Of a stretch of 64,000 bases of DNA, positions 9,308 through 18,510 are shown one piece after another; the stretch's first letter is position 1; every line of letters starts with the position of its first letter. The notes below the pieces were generated by a model. That model saw only the letters and a list, made by a program, of their open reading frames with translations, had not been told where the DNA came from and ran no database searches. The translations under genes were made by a program, and so were the position numbers. This DNA comes from Novosphingobium sp. MD-1 (GTDB lineage: Bacteria > Pseudomonadota > Alphaproteobacteria > Sphingomonadales > Sphingomonadaceae): assembly GCF_001014975.1 (NCBI RefSeq), contig NZ_BBXA01000030.1, positions 543,366 through 607,365 on the forward strand, given 5' to 3'.

Positions 9308-9490
9308 CCGTTACCCGGCAATAGAGCGCGCACCGATCCCGCATCCTTTTCCGGGCTTGCGGGGCGGGCGCTTTGCTTGTTGCCGATCGACCGTTTCAGC
9401 GGCCACATAAGGGCCGCAATCATCCAGCTTGTGGATTGCCGGAGCAATTTCTCCGGTAACCGCTTGCGTCCATTCAACCTCTGACGCTAA

Positions 9491-11134
<1,644 letters not shown>

Positions 11135-11140
11135 AACAGG

Positions 11141-11159
11141 CCGGGCCAGCGCGGCCCGG
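11141..11159 (+). terminator. GC-rich hairpin after pyrG
   Basis: A perfect 7-bp stem, CCGGGCC with GGCCCGG, around a 5-nt loop, starts 6 nt after the pyrG stop. The U-run is absent, so termination here is only inferred from position. Confidence 0.4.
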
Positions 11160-11282
11160 GGCGCAAATCCTCACCGTTTGTTAACTTTAGGCACTGGCCA
11201 AAGCCAGTTTCCTCTGGCTATTTGTCCGCGGTGGAGCGGATTCCCGTAATCCGTTCGGGGTATTGCTGGGGGATACTGAACG

Positions 11283-11987
11283 ATGGACGCCGCCAAGCTT
11301 GCGGATACGCTGGCCGCGCAAAGCCTGTTCGCCGATTGCGAGCAGGCGGAGCTATCCGACATCATCCGCCGCGCGCACCTGCGCACGTTCAAGCCGGGGC
11401 AGGAACTGATGGCGCAGGGGGAGGAGGGCGATACGCTCTTCATCATCCTCAAGGGGCTTGCGCGCGTCAGCATGGTGGCCGCGAACGGCCGGGAAATCAT
11501 CCTCGACTATGCCGAGCCAGGCCATGTGCTGGGCGAGATCGCGTTCCTCGACGGCGGGGAGCGCACTGCCAGCGTCGAGGCGATCGACCCGACCGAGGCG
11601 CTGTGCCTGAGCCGCACGGCCTTTGCCGACATCATCGATCTGCACAAGGGCCTGGCGCTGCGCCTGTTGCGCGCCATGGCCCGCCGCCTGCGCCAGAACA
11701 ACGCGGTGATCGAGGCGGACCGGGCCTATACCTCCGGTCCACGGCTCGCGCGGTTCCTGCTGCGCCTGATGATGGCGGAAAACGCCAACATCGAGGAAAA
11801 CGGCGCCGGCGGGAAGCTCAAGATCGCGCTGAGCCAGGGCGAACTGGGCAACTTTGCCGGCATGTCACGCGAACAGATCAACCGCCAGCTTTCGGCCTGG
11901 GCCGAAAACGGCCTGGTCGGCCTGAAGGGCGGGCGCGTGACCATTCTCGATCGGCAGGCGCTGATCGACGTGGCCGAAGCCTGGTAG
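11283..11987 (+). CDS. Crp/Fnr-family transcriptional regulator
   Basis: DNA-binding regulator with an N-terminal cyclic-nucleotide-binding-type barrel and a C-terminal winged helix. 234 residues. The barrel shows the phosphate-binding-cassette pattern GEIAFLDGGERTASVEA near residues 83-99, which is compatible with a cyclic nucleotide, and there is no Fnr-type N-terminal Cys cluster. The helix-turn-helix is in LSQGELGNFAGMSREQINRQLSAWAENGLV near residues 181-210. The start ATG has a GGGGGA ribosome-binding site. It stands alone between pyrG and a convergent hsp20, so its targets cannot be inferred. Confidence 0.9.
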   Translation: MDAAKLADTLAAQSLFADCEQAELSDIIRRAHLRTFKPGQELMAQGEEGDTLFIILKGLARVSMVAANGREIILDYAEPGHVLGEIAFLDGGERTASVEAIDPTEALCLSRTAFADIIDLHKGLALRLLRAMARRLRQNNAVIEADRAYTSGPRLARFLLRLMMAENANIEENGAGGKLKIALSQGELGNFAGMSREQINRQLSAWAENGLVGLKGGRVTILDRQALIDVAEAW

Positions 11988-12006
11988 AGTTTCGGCCGAT
12001 TCAAAA

Positions 12007-12032
12007 AGGGCGGCCCCCGAAGGGACCGCCCT
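12007..12032. terminator. Bidirectional terminator between crp-like gene and hsp20
   Basis: AGGGCGG at 12007-12013 pairs with CCGCCCT at 12026-12032, extended by three G-C pairs after one mismatch, with a CGAA loop. On the minus strand the stem is followed by TTTTT, so it is a good intrinsic terminator for hsp20. On the plus strand the tail is weaker. Confidence 0.8.
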
Positions 12033-12058
12033 GATTTCACGGCACCGGATGGAAGCGA

Positions 12059-12520
12059 TCAAGCGGCGGCGCTGGCATCGCCTTCGATCACCTTCAGCGG
12101 CTTCTGTTCGCCGATCAGCACCTTCTTGGGCTTCATCGCTTCGGGCACTTCGCGCACGAGGTCGATGGTGAGCAGCCCGTCGGCAAGGTCCGCCGCTTCC
12201 ACGCGCACGAAATCGGCCAGTTCGAAGCGGCGCTCGAAGCCGCGGTTGGCGATTCCGACATGGAGGAACTGACGGTCCTCGGCATCCGGCTTGGCACCCT
12301 TCACCACCAGCAGGTTCTGCTGGGCGGTGATGTCGATGTCTTCCGGCTTGAAGCCGGCGACGGCCAGCGTGATGCGGTAGGCATCCTCGCCACGGCGTTC
12401 GATGTTGAAGGGCGGATAGTTATCGCCGGCATTGGCGCGGGCCTGGCGTTCGAGCAGGTCGAACAGGCGATCGAAACCCACGGTGGTGCGGCGGTAAGGA
12501 GTGAAATCAAAACGGTTCAT
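12059..12520 (-). CDS. Hsp20/alpha-crystallin small heat-shock protein
   Basis: ATP-independent holdase that keeps unfolding proteins soluble (IbpA type). 153 residues from MNRFDFTPYRRTTVGFDRLF; the ATG is preceded by AGAGGA at the right distance. The alpha-crystallin domain (about residues 35-125) includes YRITLAVAGFKPEDIDI, GIANRGFERRFELADFVRV and DGLLTIDLVREVPE. On its coding strand CTTGAATTTCAA at 12656-12645 recalls the CTTGA element of RpoH promoters, but I find no convincing -10 partner. Confidence 0.94.
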   Translation of the reverse strand: MNRFDFTPYRRTTVGFDRLFDLLERQARANAGDNYPPFNIERRGEDAYRITLAVAGFKPEDIDITAQQNLLVVKGAKPDAEDRQFLHVGIANRGFERRFELADFVRVEAADLADGLLTIDLVREVPEAMKPKKVLIGEQKPLKVIEGDASAAA

Positions 12521-12731
12521 GGCAATATCCTCTGTTGAGCAATCTGCACTCTTCCGCAGGAACCCGGTTCGGCGTTCCCTTGGACCTTGCGGCCATGCCC
12601 GCCAGCGCGGCGCATGACACGAAAATGGATGTGTGATAGCCCGGTTGAAATTCAAGACCCCGATGCGCATTTTCGCGTGCATGCAAACAGCGAAGGGCGC
12701 GTTCCCGGACGCGCCCGGACAAGAGGACATC

Positions 12732-12998
12732 ATGGCCGGAACGCCCAAAGTCGATATCTACACCAAATGGGGTTGCCCCTACTGCGTGCGGGCCAAGGCG
12801 CTGCTCGAAAAGAAGGGCGTGGCCTTCGAGGAATTCGATGTGACCATGGGCGGCCCGAAGAAGCAGGAAATGCTCGCCCGCGCGCCCGCCGCTATGACGG
12901 TGCCGCAAATCTTCGTCGGCGAAACGCACGTCGGCGGCTGCGACGATCTCTATGCGCTGGATTCCGCCGGCAAGCTCGATCCCCTGCTGGGCCTCTAG
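12732..12998 (+). CDS. grxC: Glutaredoxin 3 (GrxC-type)
   Basis: Glutathione-dependent dithiol oxidoreductase. 88 residues from the ATG at 12732, preceded by AGAGGA; an upstream in-frame ATG at 12633 adds a non-conserved extension. The active site is C15-P-Y-C18 in KWGCPYCVRAKALL. The glutathione-binding TVPQIFVGETHVGGCDDLYALD segment is intact. The next gene, a nitrilase-family amidase, starts 4 nt after the stop, suggesting one transcript. Confidence 0.95.
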   Translation: MAGTPKVDIYTKWGCPYCVRAKALLEKKGVAFEEFDVTMGGPKKQEMLARAPAAMTVPQIFVGETHVGGCDDLYALDSAGKLDPLLGL

Positions 12999-13001
12999 GG
13001 C

Positions 13002-13868
13002 ATGACCATGCCCGATGGTCCGGTGCGGGTTGCGCTGTTCCAGATGACCACCGGCATCGATCCCGCAGCCAATGCCGCGGCGATCGTGGATGCCGTGGGC
13101 CGCGCGGCGCACGGCGGCGCGGCAATCCTGTTCACGCCCGAAATGGCGGGCCTGCTCGACCGCGACCGCAAGCGCGCGACGCCGCATATCGTGGCGGAAG
13201 ACGCCAATCCGGTGCTGGCGGCGGTGCGCGCGGCGGCGGCGCAACACGGCATATGGGTGGCCATCGGATCTCTGGCTGTGCAGCGCGGCGGCGAAGCCAT
13301 GACCGGGGAAGCCGCATCGGGCGAAGGGCGCTGGGCCAACCGTTCGTTCCTGATCGACGCCACCGGCGCGATCGTGGCGCGCTATGACAAGATCCACATG
13401 TTCGACGTCGATCTGGCGACGGGTGAAAGCTGGCGCGAATCCGCCGCCTATCGCCCCGGTGACAGCGTGGTAACGGCGGAAACGCCGATCGGCCGGCTGG
13501 GGCTGGCGATATGCTACGACGTGCGCTTTCCCGCCCTGTTCGAGCAACTCGGCCGGCGGCAGTGCGATGTCATCGCCATCCCGGCGGCGTTCACCGTGCC
13601 CACCGGCAAGGCGCACTGGCACCTGATGCAGCGCGCCCGCGCGGTTGAAGCCAGCGCCTTCGTGATCGCCACAGCGCAGGCCGGACGGCACGAGGACGGG
13701 CGCGAGACTTACGGGCACAGCCTCGTCATCGATCCATGGGGCGAAGTGCTGCTGGACATGGGCGAGGAACCTGGCCTGGGCTTCGCCACGCTCGATCCCG
13801 CGCGCATCGCCGAAGTGCGCGCGCAACTGCCCAGCCTCATCAACAAGCAGCCGATCCCGGCAGGGTGA
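13002..13868 (+). CDS. Carbon-nitrogen hydrolase of the Nit1/Nit2 type (probable deaminated glutathione amidase)
   Basis: Nitrilase-superfamily amidase, 288 residues. The catalytic triad is visible as Glu47 (FTPEMAG), Lys130 (YDKIHMFDVD) and Cys171 (ICYDVRFP). The KIHMFDVD and CYDVRFPALFEQLGRR signatures and the RARAVEASAFVIATAQ stretch fit the Nit1 branch, whose known activity is hydrolysis of deaminated glutathione. Co-location with a glutaredoxin supports a glutathione-related role, but that substrate is an inference. An alternative start two codons in (MPDG) is possible. Confidence 0.88.
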   Translation: MTMPDGPVRVALFQMTTGIDPAANAAAIVDAVGRAAHGGAAILFTPEMAGLLDRDRKRATPHIVAEDANPVLAAVRAAAAQHGIWVAIGSLAVQRGGEAMTGEAASGEGRWANRSFLIDATGAIVARYDKIHMFDVDLATGESWRESAAYRPGDSVVTAETPIGRLGLAICYDVRFPALFEQLGRRQCDVIAIPAAFTVPTGKAHWHLMQRARAVEASAFVIATAQAGRHEDGRETYGHSLVIDPWGEVLLDMGEEPGLGFATLDPARIAEVRAQLPSLINKQPIPAG

Positions 13869-13917
13869 GCCGTGAGGCTCTTGCGGCGGGCCGCGAAATC
13901 CCTAAATCGGCTGTCAT

Positions 13918-14439
13918 ATGATCGTCTTTGATCTTGAGTGCCGCGATGGCGGGCATCGTTTCGAGGGCTGGTTCGGCTCGTCGGACGACTTCGCGCAGCA
14001 GCAGGCGCGGGGTCTCCTCACCTGTCCCACCTGCGGCTCCGGTGATGTCGGCAAGGCGGTGATGGCCCCGCATGTGGGGCGCAAGGGCAACCAGGTTCCG
14101 GCTCGGGTGCCGACCGACAAGGGTGCGGCCGTGGCCGCCGCGCCAGCGCCTGTAACGGCTGGCAGCTCCTCACCGCAAGTGATGGCGGGCGGAGGTCTTC
14201 CTCCCGAGGCGGTCGCCATGTTCAAGGCGCTGGCGACGATGCAGGCTGAAGCGCTCAAGTCCTCGAAATGGGTGGGCGACAGCTTCGCCGACGATGCGCG
14301 GGCGATGCATTATGGCGAAAAGGACGTGGAGGCGATCCACGGCCAGGCCACGCCCGAGGAAGCGCGTGATCTGATCGAGGAAGGGATCGAGATCGCGCCC
14401 GTCCTGTTTCCGATCGCGCCGCCCGGCGAAACCAACTGA
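13918..14439 (+). CDS. DUF1178 family protein
   Basis: Cytosolic protein of unknown function, 173 residues, widespread in alphaproteobacteria. It begins MIVFDLECRDGGHRFEGWFGSSDDF and has a single CPTCGS zinc-ribbon-like CxxC near residue 36. An Ala/Pro-rich linker (about 62-85) and an acidic C-terminal part with HYGEKDVEAIHGQATPEEARDLIEEGIEIAPV follow. These are the usual DUF1178 features. It follows the amidase on the same strand with a 49-bp gap. Confidence 0.9.
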   Translation: MIVFDLECRDGGHRFEGWFGSSDDFAQQQARGLLTCPTCGSGDVGKAVMAPHVGRKGNQVPARVPTDKGAAVAAAPAPVTAGSSSPQVMAGGGLPPEAVAMFKALATMQAEALKSSKWVGDSFADDARAMHYGEKDVEAIHGQATPEEARDLIEEGIEIAPVLFPIAPPGETN

Positions 14440-14530
14440 CGTCCCGCAACGCGCATTGGCGCAGACAGATCGCCATGTTGCGATCAAGCGCGATTGCCAG
14501 CGCGCACGAGGCCCCCTAAAGGGAGCGCGG

Positions 14531-14607
14531 GCGCCCGTAGCTCAGCAGGATAGAGCACCAGATTCCTAATCTGGGGGCCACAGGTTCGAATCCTGTCGGG
14601 CGCACCA
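14531..14607 (+). tRNA. tRNA-Arg (anticodon CCU)
   Basis: A full cloverleaf: acceptor GCGCCCG at 14531-14537 pairs with CGGGCGC at 14597-14603, the anticodon stem is CCAGA/TCTGG, and the loop TTCCTAA gives anticodon CCT at 14565-14567. The T arm has GGTTCGAATCC, and CCA is encoded (14605-14607). No integrase gene or duplicated 3' end is seen nearby, so this tRNA does not mark an integrated element here. Confidence 0.97.
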
Positions 14608-14777
14608 CTTTCAGCGCGAACCTTGACTTTTTCCGGCAAAAGCCCTAGGTTCCTTTTGCTATCGTCGCTTTCGACGGAATTTGACGCCGGCCACGGCTCT
14701 CCTTCCTTTGTCACGCTACCGGCTCCATCCGCGCTGTTGCGGGTGGGTTTTTCGTTTTCGTGAAAAGGAAACATCCC

Positions 14778-14984
14778 ATGCCTATCGGCACCGTCAAATT
14801 CTTCAATTCCGACAAGGGTTACGGTTTCATCGCGCCGGAAGACGGCGCGCCCGACAACTTTGTCCACATCAGCGCTGTCGAGCGTTCCGGACTGGCCACG
14901 CTGAACAAGGACCAGCGCGTCAAGTACGAGCTGGAAACCGACCGTCGCGGCAAGACGTCGGCCGTCAACCTGGAAACGGTTTGA
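14778..14984 (+). CDS. Cold-shock domain protein (CspA family)
   Basis: Single-stranded nucleic-acid-binding OB-fold RNA chaperone of 68 residues. It starts [18 protein letters not shown], containing RNP1 (KGYGFI), and RNP2 follows as [10 protein letters not shown]. The start at 14778 follows AAGGAAAC; an upstream ATG six codons earlier is within that ribosome-binding region. The roughly 170-nt stretch from the tRNA to the start could form a regulatory leader, but I see no clear cold-box. Its stop is 4 nt before the TTG start of the IF-1-like gene. Confidence 0.95.
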   Translation: MPIGTVKFFNSDKGYGFIAPEDGAPDNFVHISAVERSGLATLNKDQRVKYELETDRRGKTSAVNLETV

Positions 14985-14988
14985 TCCC

Positions 14989-15240
14989 TTGGCCAAAGAG
15001 GATCTTCTGACACTCGACGGCCAGATCGATGAAATTCTCCCGGACGGCCGCTTCGGCGTCGTCCTGGAGAACGATCACCGGATCATCGCCTATACGGCGG
15101 GCAAGATGCGGAAATTCCGCATCCGCTCGATCGTGGGCGACCGGGTCAAGGTCGAAATGACGCCCTATGATCTGACCAAGGGACGCATCGTGTTCCGCGA
15201 AAAGGTCCAGAGCACGGGCGCGTTCCGCAAGCGGCGCTAA
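14989..15240 (+). CDS. infA: IF-1-like translation initiation factor
   Basis: S1/OB-fold protein of 83 residues. It reads [19 protein letters not shown] then [24 protein letters not shown] and [15 protein letters not shown], matching IF-1 along its length. It differs from canonical IF-1 (about 72 residues) by a basic tail, [12 protein letters not shown], and by several substitutions in the first strand. It begins with TTG, four bases after the cold-shock gene stop, so it is probably translationally coupled. Whether it is the only infA in the genome or a second paralogue cannot be told from this window. Confidence 0.9.
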   Translation: MAKEDLLTLDGQIDEILPDGRFGVVLENDHRIIAYTAGKMRKFRIRSIVGDRVKVEMTPYDLTKGRIVFREKVQSTGAFRKRR

Positions 15241-15301
15241 CACTCAACTCAGGACGGCGCGCAATCAACGCGCAATATTGCATAACATATTCAAGGTATT
15301 C

Positions 15302-15454
15302 ATGTTTTTTTCCAATTTGGTTTCCAGTTTTCCCCGGATGCGCAATCCGCATCCATCGATTGACCGCCATCGCGGTTTCGTACTCAGCCCCCGCCAGTCT
15401 CCGCTGCTGACCCGCCGCGAATTGCAGGCCGCGGTCATGCAGATGGTCGATTGA
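15302..15454 (+). CDS. Small hypothetical protein (50 residues)
   Basis: ATG-started frame of 50 codons ending TGA at 15452-15454. The N-terminal part is hydrophobic then basic (MFFSNLVSSFPRMRNPH), followed by IDRHRGFVLSPRQSPLLTRR and a C-terminal amphipathic segment ELQAAVMQMVD. The composition looks protein-like and GC rises in the coding part, but the ribosome-binding site is weak (AAGG at 15293-15296) and I do not recognise a family. The 300-bp gap between the IF-1-like and FtsB-like genes holds nothing else except the hairpin at 15474. Confidence 0.5.
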   Translation: MFFSNLVSSFPRMRNPHPSIDRHRGFVLSPRQSPLLTRRELQAAVMQMVD

Positions 15455-15473
15455 CCTTCGTTCTTGCCGCCTG

Positions 15474-15495
15474 GCGCCGCTTGCGATAGCGGCGC
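15474..15495 (+). terminator. Hairpin after the small ORF
   Basis: GCGCCGCT at 15474-15481 pairs with AGCGGCGC at 15488-15495 around a 6-nt loop, with CCT/AGG pairing possible outside an internal loop. No U-run follows; the terminator role is inferred from its place 20 nt after a stop codon. Confidence 0.4.
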
Positions 15496-15556
15496 GTCAG
15501 GCCGGTCCATTGGATTAGGGCTTGAATCCAATGGTTAAGTATGATTCTGTGACAGA

Positions 15557-15868
15557 ATGAAGCGCCGCCGCCACAATCTGCGACTGCCCAAGGAAAGCCT
15601 GACCCAGACGGCGGCGCTGCTGGCGTTGCTGTTTCTGGGCGCCATGGGGCTGGCCGGGCCGAGCGGACTGCTCGCCTGGAGCGAGAACGCGCGGATGCTC
15701 GAACAGCGACAGAAGGAAGTGGCGCAACTGACGGCGGAGCGCGATCATTTGCGCAACCGCGTCAACCTCCTCGATCCGCGCCACGCCGATCCTGATCTGG
15801 TGGGTGAGTTGCTGCGCAGCAACCTTAACGTCGCGCACCCTGACGAGCTGGTCATTCCGCACCAGTAA
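15557..15868 (+). CDS. ftsB: Septum formation initiator family protein (FtsB/DivIC-like)
   Basis: Bitopic divisome protein of 103 residues. A short basic cytosolic tail (MKRRRHNLRLPK) is followed by one membrane segment (about residues 18-40). A coiled coil (SENARMLEQRQKEVAQLTAERDHLRNRVNLLD) comes next, then the DLVGELLRSNLNVAHPDELVI end typical of FtsB-like proteins. Family sequence conservation is low, so the call rests on length, topology and the C-terminal ELLR.LN..HPDE pattern. Confidence 0.87.
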   Translation: MKRRRHNLRLPKESLTQTAALLALLFLGAMGLAGPSGLLAWSENARMLEQRQKEVAQLTAERDHLRNRVNLLDPRHADPDLVGELLRSNLNVAHPDELVIPHQ

Positions 15869-16083
15869 TTCGCGACTTCGTTCGCCCGACGCGTGCTTGT
15901 TGACGCTTTATGCGGGGCACGCGATGCGATCTGCGCAAACTGGCCATGCCCATGAGGGCAGCAAAGTGCCACTTGCGGGCCTGAAACCAAGCGGGCATTG
16001 CGGTTCATATCGCGAGGCACTACCCGGCGGGTAATTCCACGTGCAAAGCGACCGGAAAAGAAACCCGGCATCAGGGGAACGAA

Positions 16084-16695
16084 ATGGCTTGCTCGACCGG
16101 CACTGACGACGAAGATCTGGCGCGCGGCAAGGAGCCGGTGCCGCAGGAGGTGCAGGAAGCTATCCGCACGCTGATCCGCTGGACCGGTGACGATCCGGCG
16201 CGCGAAGGGCTGCTCGATACGCCCAAGCGCGTGGCGCGCGCCTGGCGCGAATATTGCCAGGGCTATGCCGACGATCCGGCCATCCACCTGACGCGCCAGT
16301 TCGAGGAAGTGGGCGGCTACGACGAGATCGTGCTGCTGAAGGACATTCCCTTCCAGTCGCATTGCGAACACCACATGGCGCCGATCACCGGCAAGGCGGC
16401 GATCGCCTATCTGCCGAGCCGCAAGGTCGTGGGCATTTCCAAGCTGGCACGCGTGCTGCACGGCTTTGCCCAGCGCCTGCAGATCCAGGAACGGCTGACA
16501 GCGGAAGTCGCGCAATGCATCTGGGACAACTTGCATCCGCAGGGCGTGGCCGTGGTGATCGAGGCGCAGCATGGCTGCATGACCGGCCGTGGCGTGCGCA
16601 CGCCGGGCGTTGGCATGGTGACCAGCCGGATGCTGGGCTGCTTCCTAGAGGATTCGCGCAGCCGCAAGGAAGTGCTGAGCCTGATGGGCTACTGA
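16084..16695 (+). CDS. folE: GTP cyclohydrolase I
   Basis: First enzyme of tetrahydrofolate synthesis, making dihydroneopterin triphosphate from GTP. 203 residues. The core motifs are present: GLLDTPKRVARAWRE, HCEHHMAPITGKAAIAYLP (zinc Cys and His residues), KVVGISKLARVL and VIEAQHGCMTGRGVRTPG (third zinc ligand Cys). The 215-bp gap from ftsB shows only a small palindrome (TACCCGGCGGGTA) and no gene. Confidence 0.97.
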   Translation: MACSTGTDDEDLARGKEPVPQEVQEAIRTLIRWTGDDPAREGLLDTPKRVARAWREYCQGYADDPAIHLTRQFEEVGGYDEIVLLKDIPFQSHCEHHMAPITGKAAIAYLPSRKVVGISKLARVLHGFAQRLQIQERLTAEVAQCIWDNLHPQGVAVVIEAQHGCMTGRGVRTPGVGMVTSRMLGCFLEDSRSRKEVLSLMGY

Positions 16696-16728
16696 TCGGG
16701 CGCGCGAACATTCCCATCAGGGCTGTCG

Positions 16729-17143
16729 ATGGCGCAGTACAAACCCGTGATGACCGTGCCGGACCTCCAGGCCTTTTTACTGCGTGCGTTTCCGGAGGAA
16801 GCGCACGCGCGTATCGGCGTGGTGTCAGACATTGCCCCCGGTCTGGCCCGCATGCACCTCGATCCGGGCGGAGAAAGTCTGCGGCCCGGTGATCTCGTGT
16901 CCGGACCGACACAGATGGCGCTGGCGGACGTGGCCGCCTACGCGGTGGTGCTGGCCCACATTGGACCGCAGGCTATGGCGGTCACCAGCAATCTCAATAT
17001 CGTGTTCCTGCGCGGCGCTCGGCGGGCGCGGGTCATCGCGGAAGCGCGCCTGGCGGTTGGCGATGATCGACGTGCGGCTGTGGCAGAGCGATCCCGACGA
17101 GCCCGTCGCGCAGGCGACGGTCACTTACGCGCTGCCGGGGTAG
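16729..17143 (+). pseudogene. PaaI-family hotdog thioesterase, frameshifted
   Basis: The first frame (from ATG 16729) gives a normal PaaI-type hotdog start: GLARMHLDP, LRPGDLVSGPTQMALADVAAYAVVL and NLNIVFLRGA. After EARL at about 17050 it loses family character. The +1 frame then gives RLAMIDVRLWQSDPDEPVAQATVTYALPG and stops at 17143, the expected thioesterase C-terminus. A small indel near 17045-17060 has therefore split the gene; compared with usual spacing about five residues also seem to be missing. The unshifted frame reaches a stop only at 17262. It could be a real pseudogene or a sequence error. Confidence 0.75.
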
Positions 17144-17258
17144 CCCTGAGCCAGACAAAATACATTACAATTCCAGGGCTTTGCAGGTGCGTCGGGCGCA
17201 CTAGGTTCGTCTCCGTCACCGGCGAAAAAGAGGCCGGGGCATTGCAGGAGACCGAACC

Positions 17259-17723
17259 ATGAAGGCATTGTGGATCGCCGGGCTGTTGTCCGGCGTAGGG
17301 CTGGCCACGCCCGCCATAGCAACGGCACCGGCCGCGCCCGATCACGTCGAACGTATCGAGCATCGCGGCGGCACCGTCGAGGCGCGCTATCAGGTGATGA
17401 CGCAAACGGTGCAGCGCCAGATCGGCGCGCCAGGACCGGGCGGCCGCATGGCCTCGCTGCGCTGTGTGTGGAGCGTCGATCTCACCGTTCGGCGCGAAGC
17501 GCGCTTGCCTTCGGGCGCGCTCGCAAGCCGGCAGCTTGAGCGGCCGCGTGTGCTCACCGGCACGCGCGCGGGATGGTGCAAGGGGCAGGAATCCGCGATT
17601 GCCGGAGAAGTGGCGCGGCGCACCGACCAGCTGCGCGCCGAAATGCTCGCCGCCGCGCGGGAAGATCGGCAGGAGGTGATCGCGGACGCCGAGCGATTGC
17701 ACGCGGGGCATCGGGAAGGCTGA
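17259..17723 (+). CDS. Exported protein of unknown function
   Basis: 154 residues with a clear cleavable signal peptide (MKALWIAGLLSGVGLATPAIA) and an AGGAG ribosome-binding site. The mature part contains two cysteines in ASLRCVWSVDL and GWCKGQ, which could form a disulphide, and ends in a charged helix rich in Arg and Glu. No family recognised. Its TGA overlaps the ATG of the following porin-like gene (TGATG), so the two are probably translationally coupled. Confidence 0.8.
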   Translation: MKALWIAGLLSGVGLATPAIATAPAAPDHVERIEHRGGTVEARYQVMTQTVQRQIGAPGPGGRMASLRCVWSVDLTVRREARLPSGALASRQLERPRVLTGTRAGWCKGQESAIAGEVARRTDQLRAEMLAAAREDRQEVIADAERLHAGHREG

Positions 17724-18442
17724 TGGCGATCCGCGTGACGATACTGGCGGTGCCGGCCCTCATGGCTGGTGTTGCGACCGCGCAGGCGCAGGGTATACCC
17801 TCGTTCGGCGTGGAGGCGACGACCGACGAGGTTCGTCGCGGGCTGAGCTGGAGCGAGGGCAAGGCAAGCGCTTCGGCAGACGCTGCGGTTTCCCTCGCGG
17901 GTTTCGACCTGTCCGCGCGAATGGCGGCCACGCGCGGCGCGGCGCGGCATCTGGGCGCGGATGCCGTGGCCGATCTGACGCTGGCACGCCGCTGGACGAT
18001 CGGCCTGTTCGACGTGAGCGCGCTGGTTTCCGGGCATCTGTTCGCAGGCGCGGACGATGCCGCTCACTATGCCGAACTGGGGCTGGGCGCGAGCTATGCG
18101 CTGGGGCCGGCGCGGATCGGAGCCGGTGCGCGCTATGCCCCGCGGCAAAGCGCGATCGGCGGCGACAACCTGTACTTCTATGGCGATGCCGCGCTGGGCA
18201 TTCCGGCAACACCGTTCAGCCTTTCGGCCTCGCTCGGCCATTCGCGGGGTAGCGTGCGCGATCCCGCGCGCGCGGCGCGGCTGCGACCGCACGGGGCCTA
18301 TACCGACTGGAGGATTGGCGCGGACTATGCACGGGGTCCGCTGCTGGTTGGGCTGGATTATACAGGGACCGATGTGAAGGACGGAGCGCCCGGCGGCCAC
18401 ACGGGCGACCGGGTGATCGGGCGCGTGCGGCTGTCGTTCTGA
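17723..18442 (+). CDS. TorF-like putative outer-membrane porin
   Basis: 239 residues with a signal peptide (MAIRVTILAVPALMAGVATAQAQ) and alternating amphipathic strands through the mature part. The protein begins FGVEATTDEVRRGLSWSEG, contains YAELGLGASYAL and NLYFYGDAALGIP, and ends GRVRLSF with a terminal Phe, the usual beta-barrel assembly signal. This pattern fits the TorF/gcw_chp family of putative porins. The transported substrate is unknown. The open frame extends further upstream, but the ATG at 17723 alone yields a signal peptide. Confidence 0.8.
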   Translation: MAIRVTILAVPALMAGVATAQAQGIPSFGVEATTDEVRRGLSWSEGKASASADAAVSLAGFDLSARMAATRGAARHLGADAVADLTLARRWTIGLFDVSALVSGHLFAGADDAAHYAELGLGASYALGPARIGAGARYAPRQSAIGGDNLYFYGDAALGIPATPFSLSASLGHSRGSVRDPARAARLRPHGAYTDWRIGADYARGPLLVGLDYTGTDVKDGAPGGHTGDRVIGRVRLSF

Positions 18443-18473
18443 AGGACCAGCGTTCTAACGGTCGGCGAAGCGT

Positions 18474-18503
18474 CCGGCCCTTCCTGCACGGGGGAAGGGC
18501 CGG
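18474..18503. terminator. Hairpin between convergent porin and peroxiredoxin genes
   Basis: CCGGCCCTTCC (18474-18484) and GGAAGGGCCGG (18493-18503) are perfect complements with an 8-nt loop. It lies between two convergent genes, but neither side has a U-run. Confidence 0.55.
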
Positions 18504-18510
18504 AAAGCGC

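Noticed and set aside
12620..12660. RpoH-type heat-shock promoter upstream of hsp20
   Set aside because: A CTTGAA box is visible on the hsp20 coding strand, but no -10 element lies at the expected spacing; kept only as a remark.
14531..14607. tRNA-Arg as an integration site for a genomic island
   Set aside because: No integrase, no repeated tRNA 3' end and only core genes on both sides.
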